This document shows, in pieces, positions 1 to 5,508 of a stretch of 5,508 bases of DNA. Location of the stretch: the NCBI GenBank assembly GCA_002067635.1, contig MVRB01000150.1:1-5508 (forward strand), written 5' to 3'. Below the pieces are notes generated by a model. That model was given only the letters and a program-made list of their open reading frames with translations. It ran no database searches and was not told the origin of the DNA. Origin of the DNA: Methanomassiliicoccales archaeon PtaU1.Bin030 (GTDB lineage: Archaea; Thermoplasmatota; Thermoplasmata; Methanomassiliicoccales; Methanomassiliicoccaceae). A program made the position numbers and the translations under genes. How positions within the stretch are numbered: the stretch's first letter is position 1; every line of letters begins with the position of its first letter.

Positions 1-96
1 CCGCGAAGCGGCGCGGCCAGTGATGCGCGAAGTTCACCAGTTTCTGGTAGAAGTCAGACCCTCGTTCATACTCCCGAGCATTCTTCTTGATGGCAT

Positions 97-188
97 GGAG
101 CGACATCGCTCCGGGCTGCCTGGCAGCTGCCAGGCATTTCTCTCCGTGGTAGGTGGAGTCGGCCAGAGAACGTTTCGGAGAAACGTTC
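97..188. repeat. Cluster of three perfect inverted repeats inside the transposase gene
   Basis: Three exact inverted repeats lie within 92 bases: GGAGCGA/TCGCTCC (97-103 and 106-112, 2-base spacer); a 20-base palindrome with no spacer at 117-136 (half-site TGCCTGGCAG); and GAACGTTTC/GAAACGTTC (168-176 and 180-188, 3-base spacer). A 10-base palindrome follows at 235-244. All lie in open coding sequence. They could fold in the mRNA or as single-stranded DNA; no known function is assigned. Confidence 0.7.
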
Positions 189-579
189 GACGGCAGCTTG
201 TCCCAGACGTCCGCGAACATCTGGCTATCGTTGACGTTCGAACGCGTCAGAGAGTAGCTGAGCACTAAGAACTCGTCCACCTCTATGTCCGCGTGGACCT
301 TGACCCGGTCCTCCGATGCGCGCGTTGCGTGCTTCGTCTCCCTCCATCCGCGTTTTCGTCCAGAGTAGCCCGTAGCGTCAGTGGCTACGATGAGCTTACG
401 TCGCGGCAGCGCAGCCAGGACGTTCTGGAAGAACCGTTCCAGCACTGTCATCCAGCGCTTAGACGATAGCTTCCTGGAGAGCATGGAATGATCCGGAACC
501 CTAGCCAGGCGGTAGTACGTACGGACCATCTTCAGCACGCCCTCGGTCTCTCTGAATGTTAAACCGAGAAGCTGCTGGA

Positions 580-634
580 CGAGGAACAAGACGAGGAGCG
601 CGCGTTCCTCCTATGCCGGTCGTCCGAGACGACC
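580..634 (-). other. Stem-loops flanking the in-frame amber codon
   Basis: On the transposase mRNA a stem GGUCGUC/GACGACC with a UCG loop (634-618) ends 4 bases before the UAG at 613-611. Directly after the UAG, GAGGAAC (610-604) can pair with GUUCCUC (586-580) across 17 bases. Both stems are perfect over 7 bp. Recoded stops, including some pyrrolysine codons, can have structure nearby, but whether these fold or matter is untested. Confidence 0.45.
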
Positions 635-741
635 ACGGTGTTGCCAGTCAGCTAATTTATTGGTCTTCTTTCTTATCGCTTCCAATGACAATCTTAGGCC
701 ATTCATCGCCACGTCTTCGTAGCGGTTGAGGTTGACCGCCA

Positions 742-761
742 CGCGCTCGAGCTCGAGCGCG
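742..761. repeat. Perfect 20-base palindrome in the transposase N-terminal coding region
   Basis: Each half reads CGCGCTCGAG, giving an uninterrupted palindrome with alternating CG-rich ends. It encodes the ALELERVA region of the transposase, about 70 bases after the start codon, so as RNA it could form a strong hairpin early in the message. Confidence 0.7.
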
Positions 762-835
762 AACGTATCGAGATGAGCCTGTCCGGAAAATTTGAATGCA
801 TCGCTCGGTATCTCTAATATCGTGGTCACCGACCC

Positions 836-844
836 ATCTCCTTT
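836..844 (-). promoter_or_regulatory. Shine-Dalgarno site of the transposase
   Basis: On the minus strand the sequence reads AAAGGAGAT, a strong match to the anti-SD of archaeal 16S rRNA. The GGAG core (838-841) ends 8 bases before the GTG at 829. This fixes the GTG start and shows that the 72-codon segment is the true N-terminus, not an accidental frame. Confidence 0.7.
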
Positions 845-872
845 CTAGACAACTGGCAATAGGTTGGACCAC

Positions 873-885
873 ACTTATTTATTTT
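873..885 (-). promoter_or_regulatory. Candidate archaeal TATA box for the transposase
   Basis: The minus strand reads AAAATAAATAAGT here, an A/T-rich element with an A-rich upstream flank. A start of transcription about 25 bases downstream (near 853) would leave a leader of about 25 bases containing the SD site at 836-844. The match is by eye and the surroundings are AT-rich, so the exact box is uncertain. Confidence 0.4.
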
Positions 886-935
886 GATAATAGTATTGAT
901 AACAAATCATAATTATGCGTCAGAAACCGTCAATC

Positions 936-953
936 GAGTTTTGCACCAAGGCC
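936..953 (-). repeat. Candidate terminal inverted repeat of the insertion sequence
   Basis: The minus strand from 953 reads GGCCTTGGTGCAAAACTC, similar in style to IS5-group ends that start GGCTTTGTTGCA. It lies upstream of the transposase promoter, where the end of the element is expected. The partner repeat is outside the window, so this rests on resemblance and position only. Confidence 0.4.
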
Positions 954-956
954 TAG

Positions 957-979
957 AAAGATAGTATAATATTTATCTT
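957..979 (+). promoter_or_regulatory. Candidate promoter of the PlsY-like gene, with an inverted repeat around the TATA-like core
   Basis: A TATA-like stretch (TATAATATTTAT, 965-976) has a purine-rich flank (AGAAAGATAG). It sits inside an inverted repeat, AAGATA (958-963) and TATCTT (974-979), separated by 10 bases. Transcription would begin near 995 by the usual 25-base spacing, leaving a leader of about 60 bases before the ATG at 1055. The repeat could be an operator for a dimeric regulator or a by-product of AT-rich sequence. It lies only a few bases outside the inferred end of the insertion sequence. Confidence 0.45.
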
Positions 980-1003
980 GTTGTCAATAAGAATATACAC
1001 ATT

Positions 1004-1020
1004 CCGTGGGGATACCACGG
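1004..1020 (+). promoter_or_regulatory. Leader hairpin upstream of the PlsY-like gene
   Basis: CCGTGG (1004-1009) and CCACGG (1015-1020) form a perfect 6-bp, GC-rich stem around the 5-base loop GGATA. It would fall within the transcript leader, 21 bases before the SD-like GGTGA at 1042-1046. No T-run follows, so it is not a classical terminator. A role in mRNA stability, translation control or protein binding is possible but unproven. Confidence 0.45.
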
Positions 1021-1054
1021 CTTGTTTTATGGGGCGGGACCGGTGAAAGACAGT

Positions 1055-1810
1055 ATGATGGCAAAGGAAGTGGAACGCAGTTCGATCTTGTCTAGGTTCG
1101 TGCTCACGACACCCATGAAGGTGGCAATCATCCTGGTAACCTTCGCGACGCTGCTGTTCACAGCAACCTTAGACATTCAGAGATATGGGCCGTTCCTCTT
1201 CTACATGTATGGCTCCCTGCCCTTTGCCTATATCTTCACGTATCTGAAGACAGGGAAGCGCATCTACGAGGAGAACTCCACCAATGTTGGTGTGGCCAAT
1301 TCCTATAACACAGCGGGGATGCTCGTTGGGACCCTTACTGTCATTGGAGAGATCTCAAAAGGCCTGCTCCCCCTGCTGGTATCGTTCCTGTTCTTCGGAT
1401 ACTCGCTGGATGTCTCCGCGTACCTCCTGATCGGCTCCCTTCTTGGCACCAATTTCTCCTTGTTCCTAAAGCTCAAGGGAGGGATGGGCACCACCATGAT
1501 GCTATGGTCCTTCCTTTTCATCTCCCCGGTTCTGCTTCTTACCATCCTGGTATTGATGGTGGTATGTCTCAAGTTCATGAAGAAGACCTACCACGTGGCC
1601 CCCTTCGTCTATGGTATGGCCCCTATACTGGCTCTGATCATAGACGGTCGAATGACATTGGTACTACTGGCTCTTTACGTCGCCGCTTTGTACATAGTAA
1701 AGTTCAGACCGGAGATGGACGATTTCAGGTATGGCCATTCGAAAAAATTTTCCATGGGGAAGAGATCTAAGGGTCTTCCTCCTCAAGATCGAGATACACC
1801 AGACCCTTGA
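1055..1810 (+). CDS. PlsY-like (DUF205/GPAT family) integral membrane protein with altered active-site residues
   Basis: A 251-residue polytopic membrane protein. The start ATG at 1055 is preferred because GGTGA at 1042-1046 ends 8 bases before it; an in-frame TTG at 1022 directly follows a hairpin and has no SD. Hydrophobic segments lie at about 21-39, 46-64, 87-98, 102-125, 150-171, 182-197 and 199-215. The PlsY pattern is recognisable in order: GSLPFAYI (53-60) for GSIPFG; NSTNVGVAN (74-82) for GSGNIGATN; E-I-S-K-G (99-103) for D-x-x-K-G; GTNFSLFLKLKGGMG (131-145) for GHNF-P-FKGGKG; and a basic FRPEMDDFRYG near the end. Bacterial PlsY transfers an acyl group from acyl-phosphate to glycerol-3-phosphate. 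Here the expected motif-1 arginine aligns with N85, the motif-3 histidine is T132, and the GGKG lysine is M144, while S75 is kept. Fold membership is fairly secure; the canonical activity is doubtful. The last 44 bases overlap the opposing gene. Confidence 0.7.
   Translation: MMAKEVERSSILSRFVLTTPMKVAIILVTFATLLFTATLDIQRYGPFLFYMYGSLPFAYIFTYLKTGKRIYEENSTNVGVANSYNTAGMLVGTLTVIGEISKGLLPLLVSFLFFGYSLDVSAYLLIGSLLGTNFSLFLKLKGGMGTTMMLWSFLFISPVLLLTILVLMVVCLKFMKKTYHVAPFVYGMAPILALIIDGRMTLVLLALYVAALYIVKFRPEMDDFRYGHSKKFSMGKRSKGLPPQDRDTPDP
1742..1747 (-). terminator. Candidate oligo-T terminator for the dikinase-like gene
   Basis: On the minus strand a run of six T lies 19 bases after the TAG at 1767-1769. 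Archaeal transcription can end at such U-runs without a hairpin. It lies inside the coding sequence of the opposing PlsY-like gene, where the plus strand encodes lysines, so coding constraint is an equally good explanation. Confidence 0.3.
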
Positions 1811-4073
1811 ACCCATCAACAATGGCCGTGGCCCGGTTAGGGATGGACATTGCATGGGGTACAGAGACCACTGCCGGTAAACCATACTCCCGTGCCAATA
1901 TGGAGCAATGGGACAGGACGCCTCCAGATTCCGACACTACCGCTGATGCTTTGGCAATGATGCTGCTCCAGCTTACATCTGAATAGGGGATAACAACGAT
2001 ATCCCCCTTCTCAACAGAGCCGAAGTCCGATGCGTTCCTCACCAGCCTTGTTCGTCCACGGTAGTAACCTTTTGAGGTGGCCAAGCCCTTGAGGACCTTG
2101 GCCTCTGTGCTGATGGGGGGAGGTGCCTCCTCCCCGTAGATGACCTCTGGAAGGAGGATCTTGGCCGATATGTCCATCTCCTCCTTTCTGGAGGCGACAA
2201 GGTCACGAAGGTCCTTGCTAACATCGCCGAGAGCACCCTGAATCTCCTCAAGATAGAGGTAGAACACATCATCCCGAGAGTTCAGAGTTCCCCTGTCACG
2301 CAGCCGTGTCCCCAGCTCAAGGAACAAGGGCCGGAACATGCCATAGCCCAATGCATACGCGGAGCTCATCCTTTCCTTGAGCAGGGAATAGCGGGAAGCC
2401 CTGCTTGCCATGCCGTTGAGGAACAGACGTTTCATGGGCGACACGGCGATGCTGCTCAGCAGCCTGCGTCCCGACCTCTTCTGGTTGTTCGTGGAGCTGC
2501 GGACGATCTCCATAAGGCCCTGGGGCTGCTCCCGCCAGGGCGGTCGGGTGAAGTCGTTCCCGCTATCGCTGATATGACCGAACCGTTCCAGGAAAGACTC
2601 CCATTCGTGCACGAACTCCAGTGCCCCTTCCACCCCTGCAACTGCCAATGGGCCTCCCTCATCTACGACAGACCTGAGCGGCGGTGGCATCTGCCGATAC
2701 TTCTCGTGCAGTGAACGGAGTCCGCTATCCGGATAGCAGCTCATCTGCTCCTGCTGAAGAGTGTTCCAATCGACCTCCTCCAGGCTGGAGCCGCTCCTCT
2801 CCAGCAACCTCTTCAAAACACCTGTGAACATTGCGTACAGGAGCATCGTGATGATATTGCGATACGCCGCCTCCTGGTTCAGACGCATCAGGTCATCATA
2901 ACGGTCGAAAAGCTCCCTATCGGTCATCGCAGACAGGTCCTCTTCGATCATGGAGTGGCAGGTCCGTTCATGGCTGGCGATGAACCTTTCCGTTTTTCCA
3001 GGCCACCCCAGCTTCCCCAGGGCGAACCAGGCGATGTTGGGGGAGCGGGCCAGTACCTGAGGGGTCATACGCATCTTCATCCCGTTCCCCATACCCTCCA
3101 GGGTCAATTTCTCCAGGGAGTCCGAGGGAAGTCCCAACGACTCCCATATCTTTCCGATCTCCCCCATGTTGAAATATACCCGATAGTGGAACATCCTGCT
3201 GAGGGTGAATGGTTCCAGGTCCTTGCGACCGCTCAACTGGCGGAATATCCTTATCCATGCACCATTTAGTAAAGGTATGTTGACGGACCAGACCAGCGGA
3301 TGGACCGCCCCAGGAAGCATCTCCTTCGCCAGTCTATTGGAATAGAGGTTGACGGAGGTACTGGCCGTGACCGGCCTGACCTGCAACCACCACAGGCGCT
3401 CCCCGTCATAGGCCCACTCGATGTCTACGTCCATCTTTAGGCGGTCCGCGATGCGTCTTGTGCCCTTCTCGAGCTCATCTAGGAGGTCTGCGGGGACCTC
3501 CCCCCCGTTCAGGTTCATCGGGTCGATCCCCTGTTGCACCAAGGGCTCACCGGATCCTTTGACCGCCTCTATGACCACCTTTTTCCGACCGGTCACTGGA
3601 TCGCGACTGAAGGACACGCCCGAGATCGATGCGTCGACCATTTGCTGGATGAGAACACCCATCCGAACGTTCGCTCCCCCTATATTACTTCGCCGTGCGT
3701 GTATGGAAATGCGGGGAGCATCTGCGGATATCCATGTTCCCTCGACGGCTCTGACCAGCTCATCCAGACCCCTGACGCCTATGGTGGATGTGAAGAGCCC
3801 TGCATATGATGATGCCAGTTGGTCCTCGACATCGGCGCTGGAACGGACCGCCCAATATCCTGCGGATAGCTCCTTTAGCTCCTCACGGAGCCTGAGTAGC
3901 GCCGACTCCCTATCGGCCTTGTACGCCTCATGAGCACTGTATGTAAGCGCCCAGGTTTCAGGGACGCTGAAACCCAGCCGGCTAAGGTCGGATAAGCCCC
4001 TTGCCTTCGCTCCGGCTAAATCTCTATAATGGCCAGACGTTCCCCTCACTAACCATGGTTCAGTTAAAGTCAA
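1767..4073 (-). CDS. PEP-synthase/rifampin-phosphotransferase-like dikinase, acceptor unknown
   Basis: A cytosolic enzyme of 768 residues with three parts. Residues 1-238 are an ATP-binding PPDK_N-type domain: GAKARGL at 21-27, AVRSS at 75-79 with E83/D84, SGVSFSRDPVTG at 151-162, IEWAYDG with QVRP at 218-234. Residues about 240-650 are a helical acceptor-binding region, with a LPGAVHPLVWS-type opening (253-263) and FGHISDSGNDF-PPWREQP at 498-517. Residues about 655-765 are the swivelling His domain, with catalytic H722 in GGVLSHCSILAREYGLPA. PEP synthase carries a TIM barrel after the His domain; none is present, and this order matches rifampin phosphotransferase (ATP + drug to AMP + phosphate + phospho-drug). 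Archaeal RNA polymerase is not a rifamycin target, so the natural acceptor is probably different. It starts with TTG at 4073, with GGGAG 10 bases upstream, and ends with TAG. It follows the ABC permease gene by 69 bases and converges on the PlsY-like gene. Confidence 0.8.
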   Translation of the reverse strand: MTLTEPWLVRGTSGHYRDLAGAKARGLSDLSRLGFSVPETWALTYSAHEAYKADRESALLRLREELKELSAGYWAVRSSADVEDQLASSYAGLFTSTIGVRGLDELVRAVEGTWISADAPRISIHARRSNIGGANVRMGVLIQQMVDASISGVSFSRDPVTGRKKVVIEAVKGSGEPLVQQGIDPMNLNGGEVPADLLDELEKGTRRIADRLKMDVDIEWAYDGERLWWLQVRPVTASTSVNLYSNRLAKEMLPGAVHPLVWSVNIPLLNGAWIRIFRQLSGRKDLEPFTLSRMFHYRVYFNMGEIGKIWESLGLPSDSLEKLTLEGMGNGMKMRMTPQVLARSPNIAWFALGKLGWPGKTERFIASHERTCHSMIEEDLSAMTDRELFDRYDDLMRLNQEAAYRNIITMLLYAMFTGVLKRLLERSGSSLEEVDWNTLQQEQMSCYPDSGLRSLHEKYRQMPPPLRSVVDEGGPLAVAGVEGALEFVHEWESFLERFGHISDSGNDFTRPPWREQPQGLMEIVRSSTNNQKRSGRRLLSSIAVSPMKRLFLNGMASRASRYSLLKERMSSAYALGYGMFRPLFLELGTRLRDRGTLNSRDDVFYLYLEEIQGALGDVSKDLRDLVASRKEEMDISAKILLPEVIYGEEAPPPISTEAKVLKGLATSKGYYRGRTRLVRNASDFGSVEKGDIVVIPYSDVSWSSIIAKASAVVSESGGVLSHCSILAREYGLPAVVSVPHAMSIPNRATAIVDGFKGLVYLDLEEEDP

Positions 4074-4083
4074 CTGGACAAAA

Positions 4084-4130
4084 CTCCCTAGAAGATTGAA
4101 TATTTGAGGTTGATGAATATAATTCTTTCT
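4084..4130 (-). promoter_or_regulatory. Candidate promoter and ribosome site of the dikinase-like gene
   Basis: The 69-base gap upstream holds, on the minus strand, an A-rich BRE-like stretch (4125-4130, followed upstream by an A-run to 4140) and a TATA-like AATTATATTC at 4115-4124. GGGAG at 4084-4088 lies 10 bases before the TTG start. A transcription start near 4095 would leave a leader of about 22 bases. The gene can therefore be transcribed independently of the ABC permease gene. No T-rich terminator for the permease is seen on this strand, so read-through from it is also possible. Confidence 0.5.
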
Positions 4131-4142
4131 TTTTTTATTTGC

Positions 4143-5508
4143 TCACTCGAATCTGAGAACCTCAGCCGGAGAGATCCTAGTAGCCCCCCTAGAAGGAGGG
4201 TAAACACTGAGAAGGGTGATCATCAGCGCCAACACATCGATCAGCACGATCGGCCACCAATCTAGGTAGAACGAGAAACCGCTCTCCTTCAAGGTAACGA
4301 TCCACAGCTGATATCCGACCAGCACGCCCAAGATAGTACCAATTAGGATGCCGAGAATGGAGATGACACCTGATTCCAGCATGAAGTGGGCCATGACCAT
4401 CCCTCGACGGTATCCCAAGGCCCTCATAATCCCTATCTCCTTCCTGCGCTCTCTTATGTTCCTCATCGTGATTATCCCCAGGCCGATGATGCCGATTATC
4501 AACCCCAGGGCCAGGTAGCCCCTTCCCAGGGCGAACATTCCCTCGATGGTCCGGGCGGATTCTCTAGCAAGCTCAGCCACTGCCACCGTCTGCAGCCCAT
4601 TGGATAGGAAGGTCCGCTCCAGCAAGGCAGCTTGCTCCGTGTCATCCAGACCAGCGACGAGCCGTATCAGCATGAGGCCTACGCCCTGGGCTCCCATCTT
4701 CCCGCGGACCTCCTCATCGGCCATGAAAACGCCATTGAGAACGCTCTGCTTCATGACTCCTACGATGGTGACGTTGGTCGTCCCTGCCCCATAGATCAAG
4801 GTGGAGGTATCGCCGACCTTCAAAGGTTCAGCACTTATCACCACGCCGGTCTGGTCGACACCACCTCCTAGGATCCCGTCGATGATAGCCAGGGAAGAAT
4901 CGTTAAGGACACTGCTCCAAACATCTTCCTCTGAACTGAAGCGGTCTCTGTCCCAAGATGCCAATGGATATCTCCCTGCCTCGAAGAAAAGTCGGTCGAT
5001 TCCCACGATACGCGTGAGATTCACGCTTGCCTCATCGCCCGCCGCCAGACCTCTGTCCATGTTCACAAAAACGGTCGGATAGGATAGGACGGTGGTGGCG
5101 TTCTCTCCCCTGAAAAAGGACGTGGTGGAGTTCATCACATTCCACGGATCGCCCTGTATAGGGGTCACCGGACCTGTCTGGGCTATGATGTCGAAGCCTC
5201 CCGATGATTCCGCGATCTGCAGCTCCACGTTCGTTCCGACAAGGCTCGACACAACTGACAGTGTGGTGACGGTGAATATCACTAGCCCAAAGATGAAAAT
5301 ACTGAGGGCAGTTCTGAACCTGGCCCTCAGGGGGTAGGACATCGAGGTCCTGATAACCGCACGGTACTCTCCCCTCCCTCCCATTAGCTTGACCGCAGCG
5401 GCTATGAGGATGTCGTTATTGAACATGACCAATATCAGGCAGGCGGTGACCATGAAAAGTCCTGCCAGGATGAAGATCTCTGTCGGTACGTCATATGGGA
5501 AGAGGCGG
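4143..5508 (-). CDS. FtsX/MacB-type ABC transporter permease, C-terminal part (start off window)
   Basis: The frame is open to the right edge, so an internal ATG at 5453 is not the real start; 454 residues are visible. Numbering from that ATG, a membrane segment spans the edge (ILAGLFMVTACLILVMF). A cytoplasmic link with SMSYPLRARFRTAL follows (37-50), then a second segment at about 50-71. A large extracytoplasmic MacB_PCD-like domain (about 75-305) leads into the FtsX core. That core has segments at about 312-329, 360-384 and 399-417, with the coupling-helix sequence RERRKEIGIMRALGYRRG at 334-351 and the family ending P-P-S-R-G-A-T-R-I-S-P-A-E-V-L-R. Segments before the first FtsX-like core suggest a long, duplicated permease. 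Such proteins use a separate ATPase and act in lipoprotein or peptide export or envelope mechanotransmission; the substrate here is not evident. The ATPase gene is not in the window. It ends in TGA, 69 bases before the dikinase-like gene. Confidence 0.85.
   Translation of the reverse strand, partial: RLFPYDVPTEIFILAGLFMVTACLILVMFNNDILIAAAVKLMGGRGEYRAVIRTSMSYPLRARFRTALSIFIFGLVIFTVTTLSVVSSLVGTNVELQIAESSGGFDIIAQTGPVTPIQGDPWNVMNSTTSFFRGENATTVLSYPTVFVNMDRGLAAGDEASVNLTRIVGIDRLFFEAGRYPLASWDRDRFSSEEDVWSSVLNDSSLAIIDGILGGGVDQTGVVISAEPLKVGDTSTLIYGAGTTNVTIVGVMKQSVLNGVFMADEEVRGKMGAQGVGLMLIRLVAGLDDTEQAALLERTFLSNGLQTVAVAELARESARTIEGMFALGRGYLALGLIIGIIGLGIITMRNIRERRKEIGIMRALGYRRGMVMAHFMLESGVISILGILIGTILGVLVGYQLWIVTLKESGFSFYLDWWPIVLIDVLALMITLLSVYPPSRGATRISPAEVLRFE

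Larger units (their letters stand above)
2..829 (-). pseudogene. IS5-family DDE transposase with one in-frame UAG (nonsense mutation or recoded), 3' end off window
   Basis: The enzyme would cut and join the ends of its insertion sequence. From the GTG at 829 the frame gives 72 residues, a TAG at 611-613 (codon 73), then 203 further open codons to the window edge in the same frame. Counting the amber as residue 73, the part after it has an HTH-like stretch (LGLTFRETEGVLK, about 88-100), the first catalytic aspartate in ATDATGYS (D151) and the second in LADSTYHGEK (D224). The third acidic residue should lie beyond position 1. Related IS5 transposases usually have a GRPPxY-ER-like junction where the amber sits, so a tyrosine or similar codon may have become TAG. 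Start choice: GGAG at 838-841 lies 8 bases before the GTG. With no frameshift or other stop visible, either a recent nonsense mutation or translation of UAG (for example as pyrrolysine) fits. It is listed as a pseudogene conservatively. Confidence 0.75.
1..953 (-). mobile_element. IS5-type insertion sequence, one end (partial)
   Basis: This is the transposase-proximal end of an insertion sequence that runs off the left edge. It is defined by the DDE transposase on the minus strand plus about 120 bases of non-coding sequence upstream of it. Read on the minus strand, the sequence at 953-936 begins GGCCTTGGTGCAAAACTC. This resembles the GGCTTTGTTGCA-like termini known from some IS5 subgroups, so the boundary is placed near 953, next to a CTAG at 952-955. 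The other terminus is not in the window, so neither the inverted repeat nor a target duplication can be confirmed. The boundary is an inference; the presence of the element is secure from the transposase. Confidence 0.7.

Noticed and set aside
657..872. Minus-strand open frame overlapping the start of the transposase in another frame
   Set aside because: It covers the same bases as the SD-supported transposase N-terminus and gives an arginine-rich sequence with no family resemblance.
885..902. Repeated GATAA motif in the AT-rich stretch upstream of the transposase
   Set aside because: Two short copies in low-complexity sequence are expected by chance; no regular spacing or array is present.
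1022..1054. TTG at 1022 as the start of the PlsY-like protein, adding 11 residues
   Set aside because: It lies one base after a stable hairpin and has no SD site, whereas the ATG at 1055 has GGTGA at an 8-base spacing and the added residues are not hydrophobic or motif-bearing.
2955..3269. Plus- and minus-strand open frames of about 100 codons
   Set aside because: Both lie inside the middle domain of the dikinase-like gene, in other frames, with no ribosome site or recognisable motif.
3421..3933. Plus-strand open frame of 170 codons
   Set aside because: It is antisense to the ATP-binding domain of the dikinase-like gene, is serine-rich with no recognisable domain, and is best explained as a shadow of conserved coding sequence.
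4123..4140. T-rich run as a terminator
   Set aside because: The T-run is on the plus strand, where no gene ends nearby; on the transcribed minus strand it is an A-run that fits the upstream part of a promoter.
5451..5453. ATG at 5453 as the start of the ABC permease
   Set aside because: The frame stays open upstream to the window edge and continues a hydrophobic segment, so the ATG is internal to a longer protein.

Overview
The window looks archaeal, most plausibly a Thermoplasmatota-type euryarchaeon. Short AT-rich TATA/BRE-like elements precede the genes, GTG and TTG starts pair with Shine-Dalgarno (SD) sites, and the proteins are of kinds common there. Methanomassiliicoccales is an attractive guess because of an in-frame amber codon in the transposase, but nothing here proves it. 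No rRNA, tRNA or CRISPR array was seen.

Positions 1 to about 953 (minus strand) hold one end of an insertion sequence with an IS5-type DDE transposase. Its promoter, ribosome site and GTG start are intact. The reading frame is open from codon 1 to the window edge except for one TAG at codon 73; on both sides of that TAG the sequence keeps the same frame and reads as transposase. Stem-loops can form directly before and after the TAG, and the gene carries an unusual number of perfect inverted repeats. The far end of the element and the third catalytic residue lie outside the window.

Positions 954 to 1054 are the control region of the next gene: a TATA-like element inside an inverted repeat and a perfect leader hairpin. 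Positions 1055-1810 (plus strand) encode a polytopic membrane protein related to PlsY, the acyl-phosphate:glycerol-3-phosphate acyltransferase, but with several expected active-site residues replaced. Its last 44 bases overlap tail to tail with the next gene.

Positions 1767-4073 (minus strand) encode a 768-residue PEP-synthase-like phosphotransferase. The phosphohistidine domain is at the C-terminus, an arrangement like rifampin phosphotransferase and not like PEP synthase. Its acceptor is unknown. Upstream on the same strand, after 69 bases holding a promoter, positions 4143-5508 encode the C-terminal 454 residues of a FtsX/MacB-type ABC transporter permease whose start is off the window.

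A working picture, by inference only, is a membrane or small-molecule modification locus: a PlsY-fold membrane enzyme facing a dikinase-type phosphotransferase, beside an exporter-like or envelope ABC permease, with an insertion sequence lodged next to the PlsY-like gene's promoter.
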